Of a stretch of DNA of 64,000 nucleotides, positions 49,437 through 58,513 are shown piece after piece. Each line of letters opens with the position of its first letter. The stretch's first letter is position 1. Under the pieces are notes generated by a model, which was not told the origin of the DNA, did not search any database, and was given only the letters and a program-made list of their open reading frames with translations. The stretch is taken from assembly GCF_050281185.1 (NCBI RefSeq), contig NZ_JBNNWS010000019.1, positions 1-64,000 on the forward strand. The letters are read 5' to 3'. The translations under genes were made by a program, and so were the position numbers. This stretch comes from Heyndrickxia sp050281185. Lineage in GTDB: Bacteria > Bacillota > Bacilli > Bacillales > Bacillaceae_C.

Positions 49437-50882
49437 ATGACAATTTTTACAATTTTATTAGTAGTTTTTTTCATTTTAAACTTTTTTTTATCAAGTGTGG
49501 TAATTTTTTTAGAGCGCAGAAATATTGGAGCAACATGGGCATGGCTACTGGTCTTACTGTTTATTCCTGTAGCGGGATTCATTATATATTTAATTTTTGG
49601 ACAAAATTTAAGCCGGAGAAGAATCTTTTATTGGAAAGACCAAGAGAAGATAGGCATTAAAGAAATATCACAACGACAAATTGATTTGTTAAGGAATAAT
49701 GCCTTTCCGTTTCATGATGAGAGAACAGTCCAGTATAAAGAACTTGTATATATGCTCCTTGTTAATGATGATGCGATTTTATCACATGATAATGATGTTG
49801 AAATTTTTATCGATGGAAATGACAAATTCCAAGCATTATTTGAGGATATTAAGCAAGCGAAAAATCATATCCATCTTGTGTATTACATTTTTCGAAATGA
49901 CTTATTAGGCAAAAAGCTAGTTGAATTGCTCACTGAAAAGGCGAAGGAAGGGGTAAAGGTTCGCTTATTGTTTGATGACATGGGTTCTCGGAAGTTACCG
50001 CGTAAGTTTTTTAAAGGATTAACTGATGCAGGTGGTGAAGTAGCCGCCTTTTTCCCAGCAAAAATTCCTTTGCTTAACCTGCGAGTCAATTTTCGTAATC
50101 ACCGCAAGCTTGCCATAATCGATGGAAAAATCGGTTACATAGGTGGTTTTAATATTGGTGACGAATACCTTGGTTTAGATAAAAAATTTGGTTATTGGCG
50201 AGATACACATCTAAAGATAACTGGAAAAGCAGTTCTTGCGATGCAAACACGGTTCGTTCTTGACTGGAACCAAGCTTCATCTAATGATATTCGTTACAAA
50301 GAGAAGTACTTCCCAGAAATACAATCTGTAGGCTATACCGATGTCCAAATCGTTTCAAGTGGTCCTGATTCAGAATGGGAACAAATAAAAAACGGCTACA
50401 TAAAAATGATAAATTCGGCCAAAAAATATATATTCATGCAAACTCCATACTTCATTCCTGATGATAGCTTATTAAATGCACTTAAGATTGCGATCTTATC
50501 TGGAGTGGATGTTAGGCTGATGATCCCGAATAAGCCTGATCATATGTTTGTCTATTGGGCTACCTACTCCTATGTAGGAGAACTGCTTAAGACTGGGGCA
50601 AAAGTGTATATATATGAAAATGGTTTTATTCATGCAAAAATGTTAATTGTTGATGGAAAAATTGCTACGGTCGGAACGGCAAATATTGATAATCGAAGTT
50701 TCCGATTGAATTTTGAAGTCAATGCATTTTTGTACAGCCATCATCTTTCAAAAAAGCTTGAAACTATTTATAAAGATGATATGAAAAAATCAAGGGAGCT
50801 TACTTTAGAAGCCTATCTTCACCGACCAAGAAGAATTCGGTTTAAAGAGTCAATTTCAAGATTATTATCTCCAATTCTATAA
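49437..50882 (+). CDS. cls: Cardiolipin synthase
   Basis: The enzyme joins two phosphatidylglycerols into cardiolipin at the membrane. The 481-residue protein has two N-terminal membrane helices (about 1-60) and two phospholipase D motifs: HRKLAIIDGKIGYIGG and HAKMLIVDGKIATVG, each with HxKxxxxD. I start at ATG 49437, six bases after AAAGGAG; the in-frame ATG 49356 has none. It is a single gene. A hairpin, GCAGGAGTT/AACTCCTGC, closes it (50893-50918). Confidence 0.92.
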   Translation: MTIFTILLVVFFILNFFLSSVVIFLERRNIGATWAWLLVLLFIPVAGFIIYLIFGQNLSRRRIFYWKDQEKIGIKEISQRQIDLLRNNAFPFHDERTVQYKELVYMLLVNDDAILSHDNDVEIFIDGNDKFQALFEDIKQAKNHIHLVYYIFRNDLLGKKLVELLTEKAKEGVKVRLLFDDMGSRKLPRKFFKGLTDAGGEVAAFFPAKIPLLNLRVNFRNHRKLAIIDGKIGYIGGFNIGDEYLGLDKKFGYWRDTHLKITGKAVLAMQTRFVLDWNQASSNDIRYKEKYFPEIQSVGYTDVQIVSSGPDSEWEQIKNGYIKMINSAKKYIFMQTPYFIPDDSLLNALKIAILSGVDVRLMIPNKPDHMFVYWATYSYVGELLKTGAKVYIYENGFIHAKMLIVDGKIATVGTANIDNRSFRLNFEVNAFLYSHHLSKKLETIYKDDMKKSRELTLEAYLHRPRRIRFKESISRLLSPIL

Positions 50883-50955
50883 GCTGCACAAAGGCAGGAG
50901 TTCAAAACTCCTGCTTATTTTATTATGAAAAGCGACAATATTTTCAAGAACGGCT

Positions 50956-50984
50956 TTGACATTTTTATTCGTTAGACGTACAAT
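50956..50984 (+). promoter_or_regulatory. Sigma-A promoter of the cystathionine-enzyme gene
   Basis: TTGACA, 17 bases, TACAAT, about 40 bases before the start codon. Confidence 0.8.
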
Positions 50985-51024
50985 TTATAATATTTTTACA
51001 ATATTAATTATTGAGGTGTGCATA

Positions 51025-52167
51025 ATGGGCCAATCATTTGAAACGAAAATCGTACATAATTCTTTAAAACAAACCGAGAATATTCGCAGCAAATCAACAC
51101 CAATCTATCAAACCTCAGCTTTTACCTTTAGTTCATTAGAAGAGCTGGAAGGCTTTTACCATGGTGAATCACCATATCTTTATACTCGAACAGGTAATCC
51201 AAACACAGATGAGCTAGGTCAAGCAGTTGCAAATTTAGAAGGTGCTCCAGCAGGAGTAGCAACCTCCTCAGGTATTTCCGCTATTCTTGCTGGTATTCTA
51301 TCTGTTGCTTCAACTGGTGATCATATCGTCGCGGCAGAAGATATCTACGGCGGCAGCCATCATCTTTTAAAACAAGAATTAAATGAACTTGGGATCGAAA
51401 CAACCTTTGTTTCGTTTGGAGATGTAAACGAAGTTCGCAGTGCTATTCAAGCTAACACAAAGCTGTTATATTCTGAAACGGTTACGAACCCCTTTTTACG
51501 TGTTGAAAATATAAAGGCGCTTGTTCAACTAGGGAAAAAATATAATTTGTATACAATGGTGGACAACACTTTTGCTACTCCATATTTGCTAAATCCCTAT
51601 CTAGAGGGCGTTCATTTAGTTGCTCATAGTGCAACGAAGTATTTAGGTGGTCATAGTGATGTAACTGCAGGTGTTGTGGTTGGAAATGAAGAGTTAATCA
51701 TGAAAGCGCGCCAAAAGGTAGTGAATCTTGGCTGTAATTTAAGCTCATTTGAAGCGTGGCTGACATGTAGAGGAATCAAAACAATGGCTCTAAGAATGGA
51801 ACGTCAAGCATACAATGCCCAGCAGTTGGCGGAGTCTCTCTCGAAAAATTCTCACGTGAAAAAAGTTTATTACCCTACTAATCTATCTACTAAGGGGAAT
51901 GGAGCAATCGTAACGATAGAATTAAGTGAATCATGTGATATACATCGATTCTTTTCATCTCTAGGGTGGGTAACAATTGTACCTACATTAGCCGGAGTTG
52001 AGACGACTGTCTCTTACCCATTAGGTACATCCCATCGTGCCTTATCATTAGAAGAACAGCAAAAAATAGGAATCAATAAACAAGTTGTTCGCATATCAAT
52101 AGGAATTGAGGAAGCGGAGGATATTATTAAGCAATTTGAAGAAGCGATCCAACTATCTATATTCTAA
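51025..52167 (+). CDS. PLP-dependent cystathionine gamma-synthase/lyase-family enzyme
   Basis: This Cys/Met metabolism PLP enzyme is 380 residues long. The Lys Schiff-base motif is in HSATKYLGGHSDVTAG. Other family motifs are YTRTGNPNTDELGQAVANLE and VDNTFATPYLLNP. It could be cystathionine gamma-synthase (MetI), gamma-lyase or methionine gamma-lyase; motifs do not decide. Start at ATG 51025 with GAGGTG upstream and a sigma-A promoter. It is the first methionine-related gene before metY, but separated by the 21-bp array and riboswitch. Confidence 0.85.
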   Translation: MGQSFETKIVHNSLKQTENIRSKSTPIYQTSAFTFSSLEELEGFYHGESPYLYTRTGNPNTDELGQAVANLEGAPAGVATSSGISAILAGILSVASTGDHIVAAEDIYGGSHHLLKQELNELGIETTFVSFGDVNEVRSAIQANTKLLYSETVTNPFLRVENIKALVQLGKKYNLYTMVDNTFATPYLLNPYLEGVHLVAHSATKYLGGHSDVTAGVVVGNEELIMKARQKVVNLGCNLSSFEAWLTCRGIKTMALRMERQAYNAQQLAESLSKNSHVKKVYYPTNLSTKGNGAIVTIELSESCDIHRFFSSLGWVTIVPTLAGVETTVSYPLGTSHRALSLEEQQKIGINKQVVRISIGIEEAEDIIKQFEEAIQLSIF

Positions 52168-52190
52168 ATTATTTACGAAACATAGCCTTT

Positions 52191-52290
52191 TCGCACGAAA
52201 CATTGTCCCAACTGCACGAAATTTGGTCGGAACCGCACAAAATTTAATCCAAACTGCGCGAATATCCCTCCGAACCGCACGGAATAGGAC
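52191..52290 (+). repeat. 21-bp tandem repeat, about five copies (array 2)
   Basis: Units CGCACGAAACATTGTCCCAA, CTGCACGAAATTTGGTCGGAA, CCGCACAAAATTTAATCCAAA and CTGCGCGAATATCCCTCCGAA begin at 52192, 52212, 52233, 52254 and 52275. The period is 21 bases. The same unit occurs in array 1 at 28240-28347. It starts 25 bases after the upstream stop codon. The 7-residue-periodic reading frame is not a gene. Confidence 0.8.
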
Positions 52291-52360
52291 TAATTACCTA
52301 TAGAAAGCGAGGATCTTTTTCAAAAAATGATCATCAATAAAAATCTTTTTAAAAAAAAGA

Positions 52361-52390
52361 TTGACGAAACATTTGCAACTCTTCTATAAT
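52361..52390 (+). promoter_or_regulatory. Sigma-A promoter of metY
   Basis: TTGACG, 18 bases, TATAAT, about 50 bases before the SAM riboswitch. Confidence 0.8.
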
Positions 52391-52437
52391 GCAATACAAG
52401 AGCAATTTGAAATTTTCAAAATAATAATCGTGTATAC

Positions 52438-52552
52438 TCTTATCGAGAGCGGCGGAGGGACTAGGCCCTTTGATGCCCGGCAACCTTCAAGCAATTTGCT
52501 TGAAAAGGTGCTAATTCCTACAGATCAACTATGATCTGAAAGATAAGGGGAG
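52438..52552 (+). ncRNA. SAM-I (S-box) riboswitch
   Basis: The core motifs are in order: TATCGAGAGCGGCGGAGGGA, CTAGGCCCTTTGATGCCCGG, CAACC, GGTGCTAATTCCTACAG and AGATAAGGGGAGGAAC. P1 pairs TCTTATC with GATAAG. SAM binding would favour the terminator that follows, repressing metY-hom when SAM is plentiful. Confidence 0.97.
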
Positions 52553-52568
52553 GAACTTGAATGTTAAG

Positions 52569-52594
52569 CCCTCTTCTTATGAAGAGGGTTTTTT
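52569..52594 (+). terminator. SAM riboswitch terminator
   Basis: CCCTCTTC, TTAT loop, GAAGAGGG, then six T. It stands 84 bases before the metY start. Confidence 0.93.
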
Positions 52595-52677
52595 GCTTCC
52601 CCTCAAACCCATTTCAATAATCTTCATCTATGTTTACATCATCAACGATACAAAACCATTATTAGGAGGAATATAAA

Positions 52678-53973
52678 ATGACAAAGGAACAATTACAACC
52701 GGAAACATTATTATTACATGGAGGACAACAACCAGATCCAACAACAGGATCCCGTACGGTTCCAATTTATAAAACAACGTCCTACGTTTTTAAAGATACG
52801 GATCATGCCCAAGGATTATTTGCTCTTGAACAACAAGGATATATTTATTCACGAATTGGAAACCCAACAGTTGACGTTTTTGAACAGCGAATTGCCCTTT
52901 TAGAAGGTGGGACAGCTGCAGTTGCATTGTCATCGGGAATGGCGGCCATTGCTTTTTCAATCTTAAATCTTGCTGGTGCAGGGGATGAAATTGTTGCAGC
53001 TGGAAACTTGTATGGTGGTACTTTTAATCTATTTGCAAATACACTCCCGAAATATGGAATCACTGTAAAGTTTGTCGATGCAACAGACCCTGAAAATTTT
53101 AGAGCAGCGATAACACCAAAGACAAAGGCACTATTTGCAGAAATTATCGGTAATCCGAGCCTTCATGTTTTAGATATAGAAGCGGTTGCAGATGTTGCTC
53201 ATGGAAACGGAATCCCACTTATTGTCGATAACACATTCGGTACACCTTATTTATCTAATCCAATTAAATGGGGAGCAGATGTCGTTGTTCATTCAGCAAC
53301 TAAATGGATTGGTGGTCATGGAACCACAATAGGTGGCGTGGTAGTCGATGGTGGCAAGTTTGATTGGAATAGCGATAAATTTCCAGATTTTAAGGAACCA
53401 GATTTAAGCTACCATGGAATCCGTTACGGAGTGGATGTCCCACAAGCCTCATTTGCAACAAAATTACGTGTTCAAATATTGCGAGATTTCGGTGCTAGCA
53501 TAAGCCCTGAAAGTGCTTTTTCATTGCTGCAAGGATTGGAAACATTGCATTTACGGGTTCCAAAGCACAATGAAAATGCATTAGAAGTAGCAAGGTTTTT
53601 ACAAAACCACCTAGCTGTTGCATGGGTAAATTATACAGGATTAGAAGAACATCCTTCTCATGAGCTTGCCAAAAAATACTTAAAAGGAGGATTCGGTTCA
53701 ATTGTGAATTTTGGTATAAAAGGTGGAAGGGAAGTAGGAAGAAAAGTAATCGACAGTATTCAGCTATGGTCACACGTAGCCAATGTCGGGGATGCGAAAT
53801 CACTAATTATACACCCAGCTTCGACTACACATCAGCAATTAAGTGCAGATGAACTTAAATTATCAGGAGTTACGGAAGAGCTAATACGCTTATCAGTTGG
53901 ACTTGAAGCAGTTGAAGATATCAAGGCAGATCTTGATCAAGCAATTCTAAAAGCAACAAGCATAACGGTTTAA
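52678..53973 (+). CDS. metY: O-acetylhomoserine sulfhydrylase (MetY)
   Basis: MetY makes homocysteine from O-acetylhomoserine and sulphide, using PLP. The 431-residue protein has the Lys motif HSATKWIGGHGTTIGG, LSSGMAAIAFSILNLAGAGD and the long C-terminal insert KGGFGSIVNFGIKGGREVGR typical of the OAH/OAS-sulfhydrylase branch. The SAM riboswitch upstream fits methionine synthesis. AGGAGG precedes ATG. hom follows in the same direction, 59 bases later. Confidence 0.92.
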   Translation: MTKEQLQPETLLLHGGQQPDPTTGSRTVPIYKTTSYVFKDTDHAQGLFALEQQGYIYSRIGNPTVDVFEQRIALLEGGTAAVALSSGMAAIAFSILNLAGAGDEIVAAGNLYGGTFNLFANTLPKYGITVKFVDATDPENFRAAITPKTKALFAEIIGNPSLHVLDIEAVADVAHGNGIPLIVDNTFGTPYLSNPIKWGADVVVHSATKWIGGHGTTIGGVVVDGGKFDWNSDKFPDFKEPDLSYHGIRYGVDVPQASFATKLRVQILRDFGASISPESAFSLLQGLETLHLRVPKHNENALEVARFLQNHLAVAWVNYTGLEEHPSHELAKKYLKGGFGSIVNFGIKGGREVGRKVIDSIQLWSHVANVGDAKSLIIHPASTTHQQLSADELKLSGVTEELIRLSVGLEAVEDIKADLDQAILKATSITV

Positions 53974-53979
53974 TTTGGT

Positions 53980-54010
53980 CGGTGATAGGATCTAAACAGG
54001 TCCTGTCACC
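53980..54010 (+). other. Hairpin between metY and hom
   Basis: GGTGATAGGA and TCCTGTCACC form a stem around 10 bases, with no T-run. It may tune the ratio of the two proteins. Confidence 0.45.
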
Positions 54011-54032
54011 TATAGTGTAGGAGGATATAGGA

Positions 54033-55037
54033 ATGACAGTGATTAAGGCAGCTTTATTAGGTTTTGGAACAGTGGGGGAGGGCGTTTATACTGCTATCCA
54101 AACCCATCAAACCCACCTAAGATGTATTTTAGGTGCAGAGGTTGAAATCGCAGCAATATTAATTCGTGATTCAGAAAAAGAACGCAAAATTGATGCGGAT
54201 ATTCTAGTGACAACCAATTTTGAGGATATTTTAAACATACCAGACCTTCATGTTATTTTTGAAGCAATTGTCGGAGAAGAACCGGGATATACGTATTTAC
54301 AGCAAGCAATAGATAGAGGTTTGCATGTTATTACAGCAAACAAAGTGATGTTTGCAAAATATGGTGAATATTTGATCCATAGATCCAGGCAGAAAGGCGT
54401 AAAAATTGGCTTTGAAGCGACAACTGCAGGGGGAGTTCCGATCATTCGAACCATTCAACAGTTATTACAGGTTAATCAGATTACAAAAATCCAGGGAATT
54501 CTTAATGGTACCTCTAACTTTATTTTAACCGAAATGAGGAAACGAAAGCTTTCATTTGATGAAGCACTAGAACTGGCACAGCAAAAAGGATACGCAGAGG
54601 CCGATCCGACGAATGACATAAATGGAAAGGATGCATTCTGTAAACTGATGATATTGAGTCAATTAATATTTGGAGAGCAGCCTAATTGGTCTGAAGTAGG
54701 CATAGATGGGATTACCTCGATAACTCAGGAGCAGATTGAGCATACGGAGAGCCTTGGTCAAAGGTATAAACATATTGCACAAATCTCAAAAATAGGAAAC
54801 TCTATCCATGCCACAGTTAAGCCAATTGTTGTTAACTCAGATCATTCCCTTTACTCCATTGAAGGGGTAGAAAATGCCATTTCAATTGAAGCAAGTCTGG
54901 TAGGAAAAATCACCCTTCAAGGACCTGGTGCAGGAAAACTTCCAACAGCAAGTGCAATGATTGAAGATTTTGTTGATATTTTTCAAAAAGAACCGATACA
55001 TGAAAGAAAATTAGAATATCAAGTACAAGGCCTCTAA
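54033..55037 (+). CDS. hom: Homoserine dehydrogenase, short form without ACT domain
   Basis: The enzyme reduces aspartate semialdehyde to homoserine, which feeds O-acetylhomoserine. The 334-residue protein has GFGTVGEG for NAD(P), FEATTAGGVPIIRTIQQ, GILNGTSNFIL and KGYAEADPTNDINGKDAF with the catalytic Lys. It ends after the catalytic domain; the usual Bacillus Hom (about 430 residues) has a C-terminal ACT domain for threonine control. Loss of that domain and S-box control would fit a copy dedicated to methionine. GGAGG precedes ATG. Confidence 0.9.
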   Translation: MTVIKAALLGFGTVGEGVYTAIQTHQTHLRCILGAEVEIAAILIRDSEKERKIDADILVTTNFEDILNIPDLHVIFEAIVGEEPGYTYLQQAIDRGLHVITANKVMFAKYGEYLIHRSRQKGVKIGFEATTAGGVPIIRTIQQLLQVNQITKIQGILNGTSNFILTEMRKRKLSFDEALELAQQKGYAEADPTNDINGKDAFCKLMILSQLIFGEQPNWSEVGIDGITSITQEQIEHTESLGQRYKHIAQISKIGNSIHATVKPIVVNSDHSLYSIEGVENAISIEASLVGKITLQGPGAGKLPTASAMIEDFVDIFQKEPIHERKLEYQVQGL

Positions 55038-55311
55038 CATGATGTTGGGGGTCTTTTAATTTTTTCTTAGGGAATAATGAACATTTTTGAATCTTAACAA
55101 GTCTATTTATTTGTATTAATTAAATAGCTGTTATTTAAGTGATATTGGTTCAAAATAACTAAAAGATAATAAAAAATACTCGTTCTTAAGTTCAGAAAGA
55201 ATAGTATTTCTTATCTCTCAAGCGCAAACAGCGAGTTCTCGAAGTATTTTTCAAAGGCAAGAGACTATTTAAAGCATCGTGCGCTTTTCGTGATTGTCAG
55301 GGAGTGAAGGA
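55038..55311 (+). other. Intergenic region before the ECF sigma gene
   Basis: It contains an imperfect hairpin AAATACT..GTTCTT with AAAGAA.AGTATTT (55169-55212). I could not find an ECF-type TGAAAC/CGTA autoregulatory promoter with confidence. No gene. Confidence 0.4.
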
Positions 55312-55851
55312 ATGGATATAGAACTGACTAAATTAATACGAGAGGCTAAGAAGGGGAGTCAAGAAGCCTTTACCAAGCTTGTCTCGAAATACAAAGCTCA
55401 GGTATTCCGTCATGCATATGCCATGGTGAATGACCGAATGGAAGCAGAGGATATTGCCCAAGAAGCATTTGTTAAAGCCTATTTATCACTATCCAAATTA
55501 GATAATGAATACGCCTTTGTTTCTTGGCTAACGAGGATTGTGTCTAATCTATGCTACGATAAATTGAAAAAAAATCAAAAACTTAAGGAATTAACAATCG
55601 AAACTGATATAAAAATCATGACTAATACGACAGATATCGATCGAAGTCAATTACGACTTGAGTTAAAGGAAGCTTTAAAAAAGCTCTCAATCGATCATCG
55701 TACAGCACTTGTTCTACGAGATGTCCAAGGTTTTTCTTATGAAGAAATATCCGGAATTCTCAACATTCCAATCGGAACCGTTAAATCACGCATTAATTCA
55801 GCAAGATTGGCGTTAAAAAAAGATCTATCAAGGGGTGATCAAAATGAGTGA
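55312..55851 (+). CDS. ECF sigma factor (sigma-70 family)
   Basis: The 179-residue protein has sigma regions 2 and 4 only: FTKLVSKYKAQVFRHAYAMV with DIAQEAFVKAYLSL (region 2) and SYEEISGILNIPIGTVKSRI (region 4 HTH). Length and layout fit the SigW/SigV group. I start it at ATG 55312 after GGGAGTGAAGG; the codon at 55294 lies farther from any ribosome-binding site. It overlaps by 8 bases the anti-sigma gene. It probably drives this and the next genes in response to envelope stress. Confidence 0.9.
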   Translation: MDIELTKLIREAKKGSQEAFTKLVSKYKAQVFRHAYAMVNDRMEAEDIAQEAFVKAYLSLSKLDNEYAFVSWLTRIVSNLCYDKLKKNQKLKELTIETDIKIMTNTTDIDRSQLRLELKEALKKLSIDHRTALVLRDVQGFSYEEISGILNIPIGTVKSRINSARLALKKDLSRGDQNE

Positions 55852-56359
55852 ACATGTTAGTGATCTTCTCTCCGCTTATATAGATGAAGAATTAAGTGAA
55901 GAAGAAAGCATGAAGGTGAAGAGTCATGTTACCAATTGCCATCTTTGCAGTGATGAGTTACATAACCTGATAGAGCTGAAAAATGAGATTTCCATGCTAT
56001 ATGATACGATACCTATTCCTGATAAACATTTTGAAGAAACGGTCATGTCGAAAATAAATAACATCTCATTTGGAAAAAGCGTGTCACAAAAAGTTTTTAC
56101 CTGGGGAATAAGTATTATTTGTATACTTATGATTTTCATCATCATGGCAAAGGTAAGTTCGGTTTTATACGTGATTGGGACCATCCTCTCCAGCTTTTTT
56201 AATATAGGAATCGGTTTATTTCATGCAGCGGCAGCTGCAATAACCTCTATTCCATTTGTATTAGAAATAATTGCCGTAACAACTTTGATTATAGTAGGGC
56301 TTTCAATATGGTCTGTTCGTTTTTTACTAATTGGAAAAAATTACAATAAGGGGATGTAG
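55844..56359 (+). CDS. Anti-sigma factor, zinc-finger type
   Basis: The 171-residue membrane protein has a cytosolic ZAS zinc domain with HVTNCHLC (H-x3-C-x2-C) at about residue 30, then two or three membrane segments. It would hold the ECF sigma at the membrane until released by regulated cleavage. The start is ATG 55844, after AAGGGGTGAT; the GTG at 55835 lies in that site. It overlaps the sigma gene. A signal-sensing outer domain is very small, unlike RsiW. Confidence 0.82.
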   Translation: MSEHVSDLLSAYIDEELSEEESMKVKSHVTNCHLCSDELHNLIELKNEISMLYDTIPIPDKHFEETVMSKINNISFGKSVSQKVFTWGISIICILMIFIIMAKVSSVLYVIGTILSSFFNIGIGLFHAAAAAITSIPFVLEIIAVTTLIIVGLSIWSVRFLLIGKNYNKGM

Positions 56360-56362
56360 GAA

Positions 56363-57202
56363 ATGAAAGGCAGGAGGACTTTCCTAAGTTTGTTAGCTGT
56401 CATTATGTTAAGCTTTCTTCTCATTCCTCCAGTTTTAGCTGCGGAGGATGGCATCGTTCATTATAAAAAAACCGTTATTCCTGAACATGAAAAAATAGAA
56501 AATGTAATTGTTCTAGGAAGTGATGCGACTATTAGTGGCGAAGTTACAACGGCAGTAATTGTTATAAATGGAAATTTACAAATCAATAAGACAGCCAAAA
56601 TAAAGGGACCTGTTCTCGTACTTGGAGGAAAAATAAATCAACAACAGGGAGCCGATGTTTCGGAGCATATCATTTCCTTAAACTTTAATAATCAAACACA
56701 GAATAGCTTTATTCTTGGGGGAATTCTATTTCTCTCTTCTTGGATCATTAGATTGATTCTTAGCATGATAACCATATTACTTACCGTTCTTGCTAGCTTG
56801 TTTATTCGAAAACGGATTACTCAAATACCTGAGTATATCACCAAAAAAACAGGAAAAGTAATTATAACTGGCTTCATCATTAGCTTTGCCTTATTTGCCT
56901 TAAGTGTTCTTTTAACGATTGTTATTATTGGTATCCCAATTGTCATTTTAATTATTTTAGGTATTTTTATTTCTTTTTTCCTTGGTATGGCTTATTTGAG
57001 TCACAGAATAGGGGAAGGTATCAAAGTGATAGACGAAAAAACCGATTGGATTAAAATTCTAGTTGGTTCAATAGTGTTAGTTTCCATGATGAATCTTCCA
57101 TTGTTTGGAGGAATCATATTATTCTTAATTACATGCTATACCTTAGGATTTGTCATTACATGGATGTATCAGAGATTTTCATTAAGAAAAAATAATAAAT
57201 AA
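56363..57202 (+). CDS. Bactofilin-like membrane protein
   Basis: The 279-residue protein has a signal peptide (MKGRRTFLSLLAVIMLSFLL), a region with beta-helix-like repeats (about 45-110: VIVLGSDATISGEVTTAVIV, INGNLQINKTAKIKGPVLVL) similar to polymer-forming bactofilins, and three or four C-terminal membrane helices. The beta region is probably extracytoplasmic. It lies 3 bases after the anti-sigma gene, so it is likely the output or co-regulator of the sigma module. The molecular role is unknown. Confidence 0.72.
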   Translation: MKGRRTFLSLLAVIMLSFLLIPPVLAAEDGIVHYKKTVIPEHEKIENVIVLGSDATISGEVTTAVIVINGNLQINKTAKIKGPVLVLGGKINQQQGADVSEHIISLNFNNQTQNSFILGGILFLSSWIIRLILSMITILLTVLASLFIRKRITQIPEYITKKTGKVIITGFIISFALFALSVLLTIVIIGIPIVILIILGIFISFFLGMAYLSHRIGEGIKVIDEKTDWIKILVGSIVLVSMMNLPLFGGIILFLITCYTLGFVITWMYQRFSLRKNNK

Positions 57203-57205
57203 AAT

Positions 57206-57241
57206 CTGTTTTCGTAAAGATAGTTGCTTTTAGTGATAATA
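57206..57241. repeat. Partial copy of the 2143/9581 repeat end
   Basis: TGTTTTCGTAAAGATAGTTG and CTTTTAGTGATAAT match one end of the GC-rich element at 2143-2190. No other end is present. Confidence 0.5.
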
Positions 57242-57264
57242 AAGAGGAAAAGGAGATCAAAAAA

Positions 57265-58491
57265 ATGGAAGAGATGGTTAAAGGGAAAGTTCTCATACTT
57301 TCTGGCTCATTTGGACAAGGACATCAGCAAGTTGCTTATGCTGTTGAGGAAGCCATTCAAAAACGCTCGCCGAATACAGAGGTGGTTGTCGTAGATTTTT
57401 TGGCATGGGCCCATCCATATTTCTACCATGTCGCTCATTTTACGTATATGAAAATGCTGAAATATTCACCGAAACTATATGGTTTTCTATATAAAAAAAC
57501 CTATAAAAAATCAAGTATGTCAACCAAATTAGATAAAATATTATCGGCTGGAATAGGAAAAATGCAAAACCTTATTCAAATGATCCAACCATCTATTATT
57601 ATTAACACCTTTCCGTTTGCAGCAGCTATTGTATCAAAATTAAAAGAGTATCAGGTAATAGATATCCCTTCTATTACAGTGATTACAGATCATACAAGTC
57701 ATAGTTATTGGATTCATCCTTTTACTGATCAATATATTGTTGCTTCTGGGAAAGTAAAGCAAAGTCTTGTTGATCTAGGAATAAAAAGGGAAACGGTTGC
57801 TTGTACAGGTATTCCTATTCGGTCAAAATTTAGCGAACCATCTAATCGCGATGAGATAAGAAAAAAATATGAACTTGATCCTACTCTGCCAACAATATTA
57901 ATCATGGGTGGTGGTGAAGGACTAATTGGGAAGGAAATTTTAAAATCTAATGAATTAGAAACGTTACATGAAAAAATACAATTTCTTATAATATGTGGGA
58001 AGAACAAAAAGCTAAAGAAAAATTTAGAGAAAGAATTCTACGATTCAAAGCATATAATTAAAATATTTGGCTATACAGAAAACATTCATGAACTCATGTC
58101 TGTTTCAGAATTAGTCATTACAAAGCCAGGGGGAGTAACAACATCAGAGGCATTGGTTACAGAGTTACCTATGATCCTTTTTAAACCCCTTCCTGGTCAA
58201 GAAGAGGACAATGCACATTATTTAATTCAATCGGGAGCTGCAATTGCAGCGGAGAATTCATTTGATTTGCTTCATAAAATCAATATTATTTTAGCAAATA
58301 AAAATATTTTACAGAAATTGAAAAGCAGTGCAAAGAAAATTCAAATGACTAATGCATCATTACATGCGCTTTATGCGATCATCAATGCAAAGGTACAAGT
58401 AGGATTAAATTCAGGTCACCAAACTCGGATTGATCGATGGAAGACGAATCGATTATTTAAGAAGTCCCTACTATTTAATCAAGGGCATTAA
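57265..58491 (+). CDS. Diacylglycerol/UDP-glucose glycosyltransferase (UgtP/MGDG synthase-like)
   Basis: The 408-residue GT28-type enzyme has the N-terminal SGSFGQGHQQVAYAVEEAI (family glycine loop), and the C-terminal sugar-nucleotide site with LVITKPGGVTTSEALVTELP and GQEEDNAHYL. Relatives add glucose to diacylglycerol, giving the anchor of lipoteichoic acid, or galactose in MGDG synthases. It is close to an ECF-sigma module and to a polysaccharide deacetylase, 22 bases before the next gene. AAAGGAG precedes ATG. Confidence 0.82.
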   Translation: MEEMVKGKVLILSGSFGQGHQQVAYAVEEAIQKRSPNTEVVVVDFLAWAHPYFYHVAHFTYMKMLKYSPKLYGFLYKKTYKKSSMSTKLDKILSAGIGKMQNLIQMIQPSIIINTFPFAAAIVSKLKEYQVIDIPSITVITDHTSHSYWIHPFTDQYIVASGKVKQSLVDLGIKRETVACTGIPIRSKFSEPSNRDEIRKKYELDPTLPTILIMGGGEGLIGKEILKSNELETLHEKIQFLIICGKNKKLKKNLEKEFYDSKHIIKIFGYTENIHELMSVSELVITKPGGVTTSEALVTELPMILFKPLPGQEEDNAHYLIQSGAAIAAENSFDLLHKINIILANKNILQKLKSSAKKIQMTNASLHALYAIINAKVQVGLNSGHQTRIDRWKTNRLFKKSLLFNQGH

Positions 58492-58513
58492 TAAGATAAA
58501 GGAAGTTGGATAA

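Noticed and set aside
52106..52303. 65-codon ORF over the 21-bp array
   Set aside because: Its 7-residue periodicity comes from the 21-bp repeat; it overlaps the end of the PLP-enzyme gene and has no ribosome-binding site.
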